NCBI GenBank assembly: GCA_025232375.1
Contig: CP060419.1
Span: 433,001-497,000, forward strand
Reading direction: 5' to 3'
Length of the DNA stretch: 64,000 nt
DNA from: Pseudoxanthomonas sp. NC8
GTDB taxonomy: Bacteria > Pseudomonadota > Gammaproteobacteria > Xanthomonadales > Xanthomonadaceae
The notes beneath the pieces were generated by a model, which saw only the letters and a program-made list of their open reading frames with translations, was not told the DNA's origin and searched no databases. The translations under genes were made by a program, and so were the position numbers. Below are positions 31,784-43,256 of the stretch, in pieces. The first letter of the stretch is position 1; every line of letters starts with the position of its first letter.

Positions 31784-32194
31784 ATGCGCAGGCTCCCCCG
31801 TGAAACCTGGGTGCTGGTCGCCGATGGTGCGTCGGCGCGGCTGTTCCGCAACCCGGGGAGGCGAGAAAGGTGCGGTGCGGCTGCACATAAGGAAGAGGCG
31901 CTGGCACTGGATCCAGCCGAAGGCGTGATGCCGTCGGTGATGCCGGCCGACATGCCGGCACGCGAGGCCGAGGAGGCCTCCTTCGCCCGCCAGCTGGCGC
32001 TGCACCTCAATAAGGCCGCGCTGGATGGCCGCTACGCGCACCTATGGTCCTTGGCCGCCGATCCGCAGACGCTCGGCCAGATCCGTCCGCTGCTGCACGG
32101 CGAGGCGCGCAGCCGCGTGGTCGCCGAACTGCCGAAGAACTACACCAACGTGCCGCGCGAACACATCGAACGGGCGCTGGCGCCGGAGTTCTGA
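31784..32194 (+). CDS. Host attachment family protein (AtsE-like)
   Basis: This ~136-residue protein resembles the host-attachment protein family (Pfam Host_attach). It starts with [18 protein letters not shown], and its C-terminal half has [39 protein letters not shown] and [17 protein letters not shown]. Near 31860-31900 two small compensating indels garble ~12 residues; the corrected frame would read [10 protein letters not shown] then [12 protein letters not shown]. Another disturbance is at 32044-32054. The name comes from a plant-associated mutant phenotype, and the biochemical role is unknown. Its stop directly abuts the stop of the opposite gene. Confidence 0.75.
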   Translation: MRRLPRETWVLVADGASARLFRNPGRRERCGAAAHKEEALALDPAEGVMPSVMPADMPAREAEEASFARQLALHLNKAALDGRYAHLWSLAADPQTLGQIRPLLHGEARSRVVAELPKNYTNVPREHIERALAPEF

Positions 32195-32765
32195 TCAGTC
32201 CGCTTCGCCGCTGGCCACGGCCCGCGACGGTGCCGGCAGTTCGCGCCGCAGCCAGGTGTCGATCATCCGCTTCTCGAACCGCAGGTTGTCGGTGTCGGTG
32301 GGCATCGATCCCTGCAGGTAGCTCATGTCTGCCAGCTTGCGCTCGCCCTCGGCCAGCACCTGGCCGTCGGCGCCGGTGATGCGCACGTTGAGCGTCATCC
32401 GCGGCGGATAGACGTCGCGCATCACCCGCACGTGGCTGTGGTTGATGCCCAGCCACGGTTCGTAGCGGCCGGCGCGCTGGATGTCGGTGATGGTGACGGC
32501 CATCTGCTGCCCGGCTGGCAGGCGTTTGGCAGCTTCCTCCTGCAGGTGCTGGGTAAAGGGTGGTCACCCAGTCGCCCTGCTGCGCTTCCCAGCGGTTGTT
32601 GCTGAAGCGCAGGTCGGAGAACGCGCCGGGGTCGGTCCAGTCCACGCTGACCGCGCCTTCGGCGGGCAGGCTGCGCGGCCGCGACGGGTCGGTGACGGTA
32701 TTCGCGGTATGGGCCGGCAGGACCAGCAGGGCGGCGAGCAGGGGAATGAGGAAAAGCGGACGCAT
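32195..32765 (-). CDS. DUF3016 domain-containing secreted protein
   Basis: This ~190-residue exported protein has a signal peptide (FLIPLLAALLVLPAHT). It then follows the DUF3016 pattern: GAVSVDWTDPGAFSDLRFSN, EAAKRLPAGQQMAVTITDI, VRVMRDVYPPRMTLNVRI and LRFEKRMIDTWLRREL. The frame jumps near 32549, where CCCTTTACCCAG stands for a CTGACCCAG-like stretch. DUF3016 proteins are periplasmic and of unknown role. The gene is convergent with the host-attachment gene with zero spacing. Confidence 0.8.
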
Positions 32766-32950
32766 GATGGCGTTCCTCGTGGGATCTGGGCCGATTCTGC
32801 GCCGACCGGCGGTGCCGCGTGAAGGCCCGGTTCCGGTCCGTTGCCGTCGCTTCAGGCGCGCGCCTGAAACGCTGAATCTCCGCCTGCCCGGCGAATGCGG
32901 CCGGATGGCTGCATTAGAATCTGCAACCGTCTCTTGCGGTCTCCTCCCCC

Positions 32951-33852
32951 ATGTCCGTTTCCGCACAGGCTCCGGCGCGCGCCGCAGGCCTGGCCGTCGT
33001 CGTCGCCCCCTGGCTATCGTCTACCTGGTCTGGGGTTCGACCTACCTGGGAATCCGCTTCGCCTGGAGGGCGGCTGGCCGCCGTTGCTGGCCGTGTCCGG
33101 GGGCCGCTTCGTGGTCGCCGGCGGCGCCATGTATGCGTTCCTGCGCTGGCGCGGCGTGGCCGCGCCCACGCCTGCGCAATGGAAGAACCTGGCGGTGATG
33201 GCGCTGCTGTTGCTGCTGCTCGGCAACGGTTGCGTGGTCCAGCCGAACAGAGCGTGTCCTCGGGGCTGGCCGCGGTGGCGGTGGCGTCGGTGCCGCTGTG
33301 GATGGGCCTGTTCGGCATGATCTACGGCCAGCGCCCCAGCCGGATCGAGTGGCTGGGCATCGCCACCGGCTTCGCCGGCGTGCTCTGGCTCAACGCCGGC
33401 AGCAGCCTGAAGGCCAGCCCGGCCGGGCTGGTGCTGCTGCTGGTCGCGCCGGTGGGCTGGGCGTTCGGTTCGGTGTGGTCGCGCGGGCGCGACCTGCCGT
33501 CGCCGTTCATGGCTGCCGCCTCGCAGATGCTGTGCGGTGGCGTGCTGCTGGTGGCCGTCGGCCTGCTGCGCGGCGAAAGCTTCGCCGCCACGCCCACCCT
33601 GCACGCCAGCCTGGCTGGCGCTGTACCTGGCGGTGTTCGGCTCGATCATCGCCTTCAGCGCCTACACCTTGGCTGCTGCACCACGTGCGCCCGGTGCTGG
33701 TCAGCAGTTATGCCTATGTCAATCCGGCGATCGCGGTCGCGCTCGGCGCATGGCTGGGCAGCGAGCGCTTCACCGCGCACGACCTCGGCGCGATGGCGGT
33801 GATCCTGGCCGGCGTGGTGATCATCACCCTGGCCAAGGTCCTGCGCCGGTGA
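32951..33852 (+). CDS. EamA-family drug/metabolite transporter (YedA-like)
   Basis: This ~300-residue, ten-helix EamA transporter reads, after frame correction, LAIVYLVWGSTYLGIRFA, LAVSGGRFVVAGGAMYAFL, NLAVMALLLLLLGNGCVV, AVASVPLWMGLFGMIYG and LVLLLVAPVGWAFGSVWSRG, ending SSYAYVNPAIAVALGAWLG. VWGSTYLGIRF and YVNPxIAVxLG are EamA signatures. The frame jumps near 33010, 33065, 33248, 33611 and 33667 (ACCTTGGCT for ACCTGGCT). It probably exports amino acids or metabolites. It overlaps the next transporter gene by 4 bp. Confidence 0.82.
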
Positions 33853-34753
33853 CCGCGCCTGCGGGCATCGACCGCCGCGGCCCCAGCGGTCACCGCCGGT
33901 ACCTTCGTCATCTGGGGCGTGGTACCGCTGTACTGGCACCTGCTCAAGGCCGTACCGGCGCTGCAGATCATGGCCCACCGGGTGATCTGGAGCGCGCTGC
34001 TGGTGGTCGGCTGGCTGCTGCTGCGCGAAGGCCGGGGCTGGCTGCGGCGGCTGGCCGCGCAGCCACGGGTGTTGCCGGCGCTGGCGGCGAGCGCGGTGCT
34101 GATCGCGGTCAACTGGGGCCTGTACATATGGGCGGTCAACGCCGGCCACGTGGTCGAGACCAGCCTGGGCTACTTCATCAATCCGCTGGTCAACGTGGTG
34201 CTGGGCGTGCTGGTGCTGCACGAGCGGCTGCGCCGGCTGCAGTGGATCGCGGTCGGCTGCGCCGCTGCCGGCGTGGCCTTGGCTGACGGTCAGCGCCGGT
34301 TCGCCGCCGTGGATCGCGCTGGGCCTGGCTGCCTCCTTCGGCCTGTATGGACTGGTGCGCAAGCTGGTCGCGGTCGACCCGGTGGCCGGGCTGGGTATGG
34401 AAAGCCTGTACCTGTTGCTGCCGTCGCTGGCCTGGGTGCTATGGGCCGAGGCCGGCCACGGCGGCGGCTTCGCCGGCGACTGGGGCCTGGGCATCGACCT
34501 GCTGCTGGTGTTCGGTGGCGTGGTCACCGCGGTGCCGCTGATCGGCTTCGCCTACGGCGTGCGCCGGATCCCGCTGAGCGTGGTCGGGCTGCTGCAGTAC
34601 ATCGCGCCGACGCTGGCGCTGCTGTCGGGGGTGTGGTTCTTCCACGAACCGTTCGGCGCGGCGCGTGCGCTGGGTTTCGGGGCGATCTGGCTGGGCCTGG
34701 CGATCTACGCCGGCGAGGGCCTGTGGCGCAGCCGGCGCCGGGCGATGCGCTAG
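33849..34753 (+). CDS. rarD: RarD-type EamA transporter
   Basis: This ~300-residue ten-TM EamA protein of the RarD subfamily has GTFVIWGVVPLYWHLLKAVP, ALQIMAHRVIWSALLVVGWL, AVNWGLYIWAVNAGHVVETS, LGYFINPLVNVVLGVLVLHE and LLQYIAPTLALLSGVWFFHE. The HRVIWS and LGYFINPLVNVxLG motifs define RarD, often tied to chloramphenicol sensitivity. The start is GTG 33849, inside the preceding stop. The frame jumps near 33885 and 34276 (GCCTTGGCTGAC for GCCTGGCTGAC). The substrate is unknown. Confidence 0.87.
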
Positions 34754-34795
34754 CGTTCCGGCAACAACACCGGGAAACACGCGGGGCACGGCTGC

Positions 34796-35351
34796 ATGTT
34801 CTATTTCCTCAGGCAGAACCTTCTCGAGCGGCAGGGCATGCGCCGGCTGGTCGGGTGCGCGACCGGGGAAGACGCGCCGAGCTGGATCGAGGGCTGCAGG
34901 TTCGGCGCGCCGCCGAAGCTCCCTGCACTGATGCTTGATTCCACGCATGGCGAAACGTTGCCGGACTTCTTCGATTCCACCGTGCCGGTGATGTCGAACC
35001 GGCTGCTGTCGTGCCTTGGCCGGACTCGGGGTCGACAACATGGATGCCTATCCCGTGGTGCTGCGCGACCGTGCTTCGGGCGGGGAAGTGCACGGCTATT
35101 CCGCCGTCAACGTGGTCGGCTGCATCGATGCCACGCGCCTGGAAGGCTCCCGCTACCGCCTCCGGTTCGGCAAGCCCTGCTTCACCGGCGCCGTGGCGAT
35201 CGATGAAGCGAAGGCGGGGGATCGGGCTCTTTTCCGCACGCTGCATGGCCCCGGATTCATGGTGGTCTCCGCCGGCATCGCCGACGGGCTCCGCCGGGAA
35301 TCCTGGTCCGGACTGCTGCTGCAGCCGACCGCGGAGTACGCCGGCGCGTAG
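34796..35351 (+). CDS. Imm11-like (DUF1629-type) protein, possible orphan immunity protein
   Basis: This ~184-residue soluble protein resembles Imm11/DUF1629 immunity proteins. A preface contains TLPDFFDSTVPVMSNRLLSC, then GVDNMDAYPVVLRDRASGG, VHGYSAVNVVGCIDATRLEG and the C-terminal ALFRTLHGPGFMVVSAGIAD. The order of xxSxRL, GVDNxxxYP, Y-x-x-xNVxG and LFRL-x-x is the family pattern. The frame jumps near 35018, where TGCCTTGGCC stands for TGCCTGGCC. No polymorphic toxin or secretion gene is adjacent. Confidence 0.6.
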
Positions 35352-35429
35352 GAGACGCAGGCCGGCTTCGACGGCCCGCCGGCATGTTCGCGCCGGTGCC
35401 GGCCGCGTCGCGGGCGGCGAGGCAGCGGA

Positions 35430-36586
35430 TCACGCGTGGCCCGGAGGCAGCGGCTGCGGGCAGGCGCCGGTGCTGTCCGGCGTGCGCGCGAACCAGTCCT
35501 CGATCGTCGGTGCCAGCCGGTCCAGCCGCATCGGCAGGCTCAGGTGGTCCTCGCCGGCCAGTTAGGTAGCGCGCGCGCGGTGCGGCTGCGGTAAGGGCGC
35601 GGCCGTGCGCGACCGGCACGTGCGCATCGTCGCTGCCGTGCAGCAGCAGCACGCAGGCCGGGGCCAGCGCCAGCGCGGCGCCGACGTCGACACGATCAAG
35701 GTCCAGCTGCAGGCGACGGTCGGCCGTGGCGATCGCGCTTTTGGGGTGGCGCGATCGAAGCGCCAGCGCAGCCAGTCCTGCGACAGGCGTTCGCCGAGGC
35801 TGTCCGGCGCGCGCTGCAGCATGTGCGGGACCATGTCGCGGATCGCGCGGCCGGCGTTGTCGAACGATTCCATCGCCACCACGCCGCCGAGCTGCAGGTC
35901 GTCGACCTGCGCGCCGCCGGCGCCGAGCTCGCGTGCAGTGAAGATCGCGGTGGCCGCGCCGTAGGACACGCCCATCACGTGCAGCGGGCCGACCACCTCG
36001 CCCTGGGCGCGCAGCTGGCGCAGCACGGCGACCACGTCCCCGGCCTCGCGCGTGCCGTAGCCCGACGCGCCGGGACCGGAGCGGCCGTGGTTGCGCAGGT
36101 CGATGGCGATGGTGCGGTAGCCGCGCTGGGCCAGTTCCACCGACCACGGCAGCAGCGAGCCGCCGTCCATCATCCAGCCGTGCAGCAGGACCACCGTGCC
36201 GCGCGGGGTGACCGCTTCGCCCGGCGCGCGCAGCGACAGGGTGTAGTCCATGCGCCTGCTTTCGCCGCCGTGCCGGCCCCCTGCAGGCGTAGTGCATGTG
36301 GTAGTCGCCCGGGTCGAGCGCGCGCCAGAACACGGACACGCCGGCAGGCGTGGTCACGTAGCCGGTGCGGTTGGGCACGCTGGCGAGCAGGGCTTCGATC
36401 CGTGCGCGCGGCAGCAACGGCGATACGCCGCCGGGCGCGACAAGGCGCGCGCCGAGCGCGCCGGCCGGGTCGGCAAGGCCGGGCGAGCGGGTGAAGCCGG
36501 CGAGCAGCAGGCAGGCGCAGGCCAGCAGCAGCTAAGGCGGCGAGGCCTCGTGGCCACGCGCGGGCGGAGACGGATACGGCGGACAT
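35430..36586 (-). CDS. Alpha/beta hydrolase, probably membrane-anchored or exported
   Basis: This ~380-residue hydrolase has an N-terminal hydrophobic helix (LLLACACLLLAGFTRSP), then IEALLASVPNRTGYVTTPAG and VFWRALDPGDYHMHY. The fold core contains TVVLLHGWMMDGGSLLPWS (oxyanion), YRTIAIDLRNHGRSG, the nucleophile elbow HVMGVSYGAATAIF, the Asp in LLLHGSDDAHVPVAHG, and the His in LAGEDHLSLPMRL. The frame jumps near 36535, 36285, 35740 and 35560. The substrate (ester, amide or lipid) cannot be told. Confidence 0.78.
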
Positions 36587-36721
36587 GGCGGTCGCAGTGA
36601 CGACGGCGCCACACCGTAGCGCGCGACCGGCTGCCCCTTCTACCGCATTACGGTGACAGGGTGATGACAGCGCCGGCTCCGTTCAGCGGAGCCGGCGTGC
36701 ATGACGACACCCGGGTGCGGC

Positions 36722-38035
36722 TCAGAGCGCGCGCAGGGCGGTGGTGATCGGCAGTCGCGCCGCGCGCAGTGCCGGGAACAGCCCGCCGACTAAGGCCAAT
36801 CCCCAGTGCCCACTTCAGGCCCGACCACAGCAGCTCGGGCGTCACCTTGAACTGGAACACCACCGCGCTGAAGTTGCTGCCCATGGTCGAGGCGCTGTAG
36901 CCGTTGAAGATCAGTAAGGCCAGCAGCCCGCCGAGCACGCCGCCGAGCAGCGCCAGCAGCATCGTCTCCAGCATCACCGCCACCACCACCGGCAGGCCGC
37001 GGAAGCCGATCGCGCGCATCGTCGCGATCTCGCGCGCCCGCCCGGCCACGGCCGCGTACATGGTGTTGAGCGCGCCGAACACCGCGCCCACCGCCATGAT
37101 CGCGCCGATCACCGTGCCGAGGATGGTCAGCAGCTGGTTGAGCTGGCCGCTCTGCTTGGCGTAGTAGGCCTTGGTGGTCTCCACGTCGAGCTTGAGCCGC
37201 GGATCGGCCGCCATCGCTGCCTTGAACTGCTCGAAGCCGGGCTTGCCCTCGGTGCGCACGCTGACCAGCTGCCAAGGCGCCGCGGTTGTAGGTGCCGGCC
37301 AGCGTCTCGGCGTCGGTCCAGATCTCCGAATCGTGGACGTCGCCGGAGGCGAACTTGCCGACCACCTGCCACTGCTGGTTGCCGAGGTTGAGCGTGCTGC
37401 CGACCTCCAGGTCGCGGAACTGCTTCTGTGCGCCCTGGCCGACCACGATCTCGCGCAGGCCGCTGCCGTACTTGCGGCCTTCGACGATCTTGACCTTGTC
37501 GTGCACCGCCCAGCCCAGTTCGCCGACGCCGCGGAACTGCGCGTTGACGTCGTTGCCGTCCTCGCGCGAGAATGGGTTCACCACCTGCGACAGTTCCGGC
37601 GAGACCATCGGCCGGCCTTCGCCGTCGCGGGCGATGCCGGGCAGGCTGGAGATCAGCGGCACCTGGTCGCGCATGATCACCGAGTTGGTCTCGGCCTGCG
37701 ATCCGGCGCGCAGCACCAGCGCGGTGCTCTCGTCGCCGGTGCTGTTCATCGTGGTCTGGAAACCGCGACCCATCGACAGCATCGCCACCAGCACCGCGAC
37801 CACGCCGGCGATGCCCACGACAATGACCGACGACGCACCCCAGCGCTGCGGCAGGCTGGCGATGCCGATCCCGGTGGCGGCCAGTGCCAGCCGGCCGCTG
37901 CGGGTCAGGAACAGCCACAGCGCCAACAGCACCGCCACGGCCAGTACGCCCCTGCCAGGGCAGGAAAATCCATGCGATAAGGCCCACGACGAGCAGCACG
38001 ATCGTGAGCAGGTTCCACAGCCATTGCTTCTTCAT
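36722..38035 (-). CDS. ABC transporter permease, MacB/FtsX type (distal)
   Basis: This ~435-residue permease has the MacB topology. Its extra N-terminal helices are NLLTIVLLVVGLIAWIFL and VAVLLALWLFLTRSG, and the usual TM follows (SVIVVGIAGVVAVLVAML). A long periplasmic domain (SLPGIARDGEGRPMVSPELS ... NLGNQQWQVVGKFASGDVHD) leads to the FtsX core (NTMYAAVAGRAREIATMRAI). The frame jumps near 37955, 37273 (GCCTTGGCAG for GCCTGGCAG, minus strand) and 36789 (CTAAGG for CCAGG). It is the last gene of a four-gene leftward operon with a second permease, ATPase and adaptor. Confidence 0.88.
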
Positions 38036-38047
38036 GATCGGCTCTCC

Positions 38048-39207
38048 TCAGCGTCCGGCCAGCGCATCGACGATCTTCAGCCGCTTGGCGCGCAGCGCCG
38101 GCAGCACGCCCACCACCAGGCCGATCAGCACGATCAGCACGGCGCCCACGATCCAGGTCTGCAGCGGGATGGTCGCCGGCAACATGCCCTGCGCTTTGCT
38201 CGCCAGCCCGGGCAGGAGCACCCGCGCCAGCCCCATGCCGATCACGCCGCCCAGGCCGACCAGCAGCACCGATTCGACCAGCACCAGCACCAGCACCAGC
38301 CCGTCCTTGAAGCCCAGCGTCTTGAGGATCGCCAGCTCCGGGATGCGTTCACGCACCGCCTGGGCCATGGTGTTGCCGGTCAGCAGCAGCAGGGTGAAGA
38401 ACACCGCGCCCATGATCGAGGTGACGATCAGGCCGATGTCGGCGAACTGCTTGGCGAAGGACTGCTGGAACGCCGACTCGGTCTGGCTCTTGGTCTCGCG
38501 GTCGGAGTTCAGCGACAGCGCATCGATCGCCTGGGCCACGCGCGAGGCATGGTCGGCGTTGTCCAGCGCGACCGTGTACCAGCTGACCTGGCCCTTGATG
38601 TAGTCGTTGGACTCGTCGAAGTACTTCCAGTTCATCACCAGCTGGCGTTCCTCGCCGCTGGCCGCGGCACGGTCCTTGGAGCGGAAGATGCCGACCAGGG
38701 TCAGCGGCCAGTCGTTGCTGCCTGGCGCGGGAAGATCGTGGCCTGCAGCGGGATGGTGTCGCCGATCTTCCAGCCGAACTCCTTGGGTAAGGGTCTCGCC
38801 GACCACCGCGCCGGTCTGCGTGTCATGGAAGGCCTTGAGCTGCTCCGGCGGCAGCTGCAGGTTGGAGTACACGTCGAAGTAGTTGGGCGCGACCGAGAAG
38901 CTGGGGAAGAAATTCTTCGGGTCCCTGGTAGATGCCGCCGAACCACATCGCGTAGGTCACGTCCTTGACCCCGGACACGGTGCGGATCTGCTCCTGCAGC
39001 CGCACCGGCAGGCTCTGGGTGATCGACAGGCGCGAGGTGGTGACTAAGGCGGTTGGCGCCATCGACGCTGCCGCCGGAGTTGAACGCCACGCGCACCGAA
39101 TCGAGCATGCCGAACAGCAGGAAGGCGGTGACCACCGACAGCAGGGTCAACAGCGTCCGCGTCTTGCTGCGGAACAGCTGCGCCCAGACGAGCGAGAGAT
39201 ATTTCAT
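38048..39207 (-). CDS. ABC transporter permease, MacB/FtsX type (proximal)
   Basis: This ~385-residue permease has an N-terminal helix in [20 protein letters not shown] and [15 protein letters not shown] periplasmic MacB-like domain ([20 protein letters not shown]) is followed by the three C-terminal TM helices ([58 protein letters not shown]). The FtsX signature [20 protein letters not shown] is present. The frame jumps near 39043 (CTAAGG for CCAGG), 38930, 38788 and 38724. It is separated by 12 bp from the distal permease and by 15 bp from the ATPase gene. Confidence 0.88.
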
Positions 39208-39222
39208 CGCGGTGCCCTCGGC

Positions 39223-39912
<690 letters not shown>

Positions 39913-40008
39913 CGCTTTGCTTCCTCGTCGTGGCCTGCGCGCATGCCGCGCAGGCGGGGTTCGGGATGGTTCGCGCCGCCAGGCGCGTTTGTCACGGTCG
40001 ATCGGAAC

Positions 40009-41261
40009 TCACTGCGCCTCGCCGGCGCCGGCCAGGCGCACCGCGTCGCCGTCCTGCAGCGTTTCCGGCGCATCGAGCACCACGGTCTCGCCGGCGGTCA
40101 GGCCCGACAGCACCTGCCGGTCCTTGCCCATCGCGATGCCGGGCTTGATCGCGCGCTGTTCGACCACGTCCTCGTCGCCGAGCACGAACGCCACCTCGGC
40201 GCCATCGCGCTGCACGATCGCTCCGGCCGGCACGCGCACGCCCTGCGGCTTCTGTTCGCCGGCGGGCTGCGCGGCCTCGAGGAAGCTGACCCGCACGCCC
40301 ATGTCCGGAACGATGCGCGCGTCCTTCTCCTTCAGGGCAACGCGCACCTTGACCGTGGCCTTGCCGCGGTCGGCGGCCGGGATGATCGCGATCACCTCGC
40401 CGGGGATGCGCCAGTCCGGATAGGCGTTGAGCACGATCTCCACCGGCATCTTCGGCTGCACCCGGCCGATGTAGGACTCGCCCACCTCGACCTCGACTTC
40501 CAGCGACTCCATGTCGACGATCGTGCCGATGCCGGTGCGGGTGTAGCCGCCGGTGGCCAGCGGCGAGACGATCTCGCCCGGCTGCGCCGCCTTGGAGGTG
40601 ACGATGCCGGCGAACGGCGCGCGGACGATGGTGTTGTCCACGCCCTTGGCCGGCGATGCGCAGCTGGTCGCCGGCGACCTGGGCGTTGCGGTGGGCGGTA
40701 GCCAGCTGCGCGCGCAGCGCGTTGCGCTGGGCGATGGCCTTGGTCGTACTGGGCGCGCGAGACCAGCTGTTGCCCGACCAGCTTCGACAGGCGGTTGGCG
40801 TTGGCCTCGGCCTCCACCAGCTGCGCCTGCACGCTATCGGGCGGGCTCCTGGACGCGGCCACCTGCGAGGCGGCCAGCGTGCGCTGGGCGTCGGCGTCGA
40901 TCGGGTCGAGGCGGGCCAGCACCTGGCCTTCCTCCACGCGCATGCCTTCCTCGATCAGCACTTCCTTGACCCGGCCGGTGACCTTGGCCGAGACGGTGGC
41001 CATGCGCCGGGCCACGATATAGCCGCTGGCATCGAGCACCGACGCACTGGCGGCGCCGCCGGAGGACATCGCCACCGCCGGCGCGGTCCGCACTTCCGGC
41101 GCCTGCTCACGGCCGAGCAGCGCCCGGGCGGCGAGCGCGAGCAGCACGGCGGCGGCCACGCCCAGCCCGATCCACAACCCGCGCCGTGACGGCGGCGGCG
41201 TGGAGGGGGTCTTGCTGCGTTCCAGGCGCAATTCCTTGAGCAGTTCAGCGGAAGCGTTCAT
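40009..41261 (-). CDS. Periplasmic adaptor (HlyD/MacA-type membrane fusion protein)
   Basis: This ~418-residue adaptor starts with a cytoplasmic tail and one TM helix ([19 protein letters not shown]). A biotinyl-lipoyl hairpin follows: [20 protein letters not shown], then [20 protein letters not shown], a coiled coil ([20 protein letters not shown]), then [20 protein letters not shown]. The beta-barrel and membrane-proximal domains follow ([40 protein letters not shown]). The frame jumps near 40739 (GACCAAGGCC for GACCAGGCC, minus strand) and 40650. It is the first gene of the leftward tripartite export operon; an outer-membrane TolC partner is not in the window. Confidence 0.9.
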
Positions 41262-41532
41262 CGTGTTCTCTGCGGGGTTCCATTCCAGTGTCGGCGGCAA
41301 GGGTACACGGCGGCCAGTTGCCGGAAGTCACTTTCTCCGCGGGAGGCCGCACCCATACTGGGACGAACGGCGCTGCGGGTTTTCGACCGGCGTTCCCGGC
41401 ACGGCGCATCCTGCCGGCGCGTGCGGCCCCGACGTAGTGACAGCTGTCATGTGCTTTGGATGCGCGTGGTGACTGCAACGGAGGACGGCGGCCGCCGAGA
41501 CTGGCGGCGAGTTCCCACCGGACGCTACCGCC

Positions 41533-42470
41533 ATGGACACCGCACCCCGCGCGCCGCTGGCGCGCCTGCGCGACAGGCCCGCAAGCACTACGGCAAGACC
41601 CTCGCGCTGGACCGGCTCGACCTGGACCTGCATGCCGGGTAAGGTCCCTGGCCCTGCTCGGCCCCAATGGCGCGGGCAAGAGCACCGCCATCGGCCTGCT
41701 GCTCGGGCTGCAGTCGCCAGACGCCGGCCACGTCGAGCTGTTCGGCCAGCCGCCGCACTCGCTGCAGGCGCGGCGCCGCACCGGGGTGATGCTGCAGACC
41801 GCCGGCATCCCCGACACATTGAAAGTGCGCGAACTGGTCGCGCTGGCCCGCAGCTACTACCCGCAGCCGCGCGGGCTCGACGAAATGCCTGGCTTTGGCC
41901 GGGCTGGAAACGGTGCAGCAGCGCCGCTACGGCCAGCTCTCCGGCGGCCAGCAGCGGCGCGTGCAGTTCGCCATGGCCGTGTGCGGCCGGCCGCAGCTGC
42001 TGTTCCTCGACGAGCCCACCACCGGCCTGGACATCGATGCACGGCAGGGCCTGTGGCGGGCGATCCGCGAACTGGCCGCGCAGGGCTGCGCGGTGCTGCT
42101 GACCACCCATTACCTGGAGGAAGCCGAGGCGCTGGCCGACCGGGTGATGGTGATCGACCACGGCCGGCTGCTGGCGCAGGGCAGCGTGGAGGAGATGCGC
42201 GCGCGGGTGGCGCAGCGCCGGATCGGCTGCATCTCGTCGCTGTCGCCGGCGCGGGTGTCGGCGTGGCCGGGCGTGCAGGAGGCGCGCGCGGGCATCGACG
42301 GGCGCCTGGAGATCGTCGCCGCGCAGGCCGAGCCGGTGGTGCGCCGGCTGCTGGCCGAAGACCCGTCGCTGTCGGAACTGGAAGTGCGCCGCGCCGGCCT
42401 GGCCGACGCCTTCCTCGCCCTGACCGGCGAACCCGCGCAACCCGCCGACCTGCTGGAGGAGGCCGCCTGA
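41533..42470 (+). CDS. ABC-2 type transporter ATP-binding protein
   Basis: This ~310-residue ATPase of the DrrA/YhaQ kind has Walker A in LALLGPNGAGKSTAIGLLLG. The signature QLSGGQQRRVQFAMAVCGRP, Walker B LLFLDEPTTGLDIDARQGLW and the H-loop CAVLLTTHYLEEAEALADRV follow. The ~90-residue C-terminal extension is typical of drug-exporting ATPases. The frame jumps near 41578, 41642 and 41893. Its TGA overlaps the permease ATG (TGATG at 42468-42472). A DesK/DesR-type pair follows, suggesting regulated export. Confidence 0.88.
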
Positions 42471-43241
42471 TGGACGCCACGAACACCGTCGCCGCTGCCG
42501 GTACGCCGCGCTGGAACCCCTGCCTGCAGGAGGCGCGCTACGAATTCCTGCGCCTGCTGCGCTCGCCCTCGTTCTCGTTGCCGGTGCTGCTGTTCCCGCC
42601 GCTGTTCTACCTGCTGTTCGGCGAGGTGTTCGGCGCCAACCGCTCGCCGGAGGCCGCGCGCTTCCTGCTCGCCGGCTACAGCGTGTTCGGGGTCATGGGC
42701 GTGGCCCTGTTCGGCTTCGGCGTGACCGTGGCGCTGGACCGCGAGCAGGGCCTGCTGCTGCTCAAGCGCGCCCAGCCGATGCCGCCGGGCGCCTACCTGC
42801 TGGCCAAGGTGGCGATGGCGATGCTGTTCGCCGCGATCGTGCTGGTGCTGCTGGCACTGCTCGGCGCGACCGTGGCCGGCGTGCGGCTGGCGCCGGCGCA
42901 GTGGTCGGGCCTGTTCGCGACCGGCCTGCTGGGCGTGTTGCCGTTCAGTGCGCTGGGCCTGTGGCTGGGCACCCTGGTCGGCGGTCGCGGCGCGCCGGCG
43001 CTGATCAACCTGGTGTACCTGCCGATGGCGTTCCTGTCGGGGCTGTTCCTCCCGCTGTCGATGCTGCCGGCCGCGCTGAAGTCGATCGCGCCGCTGTGGC
43101 CGGCGTACCATCTGGCCCGGATCGCGCAGGCGCAGGCCGGCTTCGGCGACGGCGCCACGCCTTGGGCGGCGGTGGTGATCCTGCTGGGCGTCACCGCGCT
43201 GTTCCTGTTCCTGGCCCGTCGCCGCCCTGGCGACCTCCTGA
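42470..43241 (+). CDS. ABC-2 type transporter permease
   Basis: This ~257-residue, six-TM ABC-2 permease starts YEFLRLLRSPSFSLPVLLFP and has FLLAGYSVFGVMGVALFGFG, VAMAMLFAAIVLVLLALLGA, LLGVLPFSALGLWLGTLVG and LINLVYLPMAFLSGLFLPLS. The last two are the conserved ABC-2 motif region. The final TM is AAVVILLGVTALFLFLARRR. Removing the extra C in GCCGCCCTGGCG near 43225 brings the frame to TGA 43239-43241 (RRRLATS). It is coupled with the upstream ATPase and followed after 15 bp by the sensor kinase. Confidence 0.88.
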
Positions 43242-43256
43242 CCCGGGTATCCCGCC

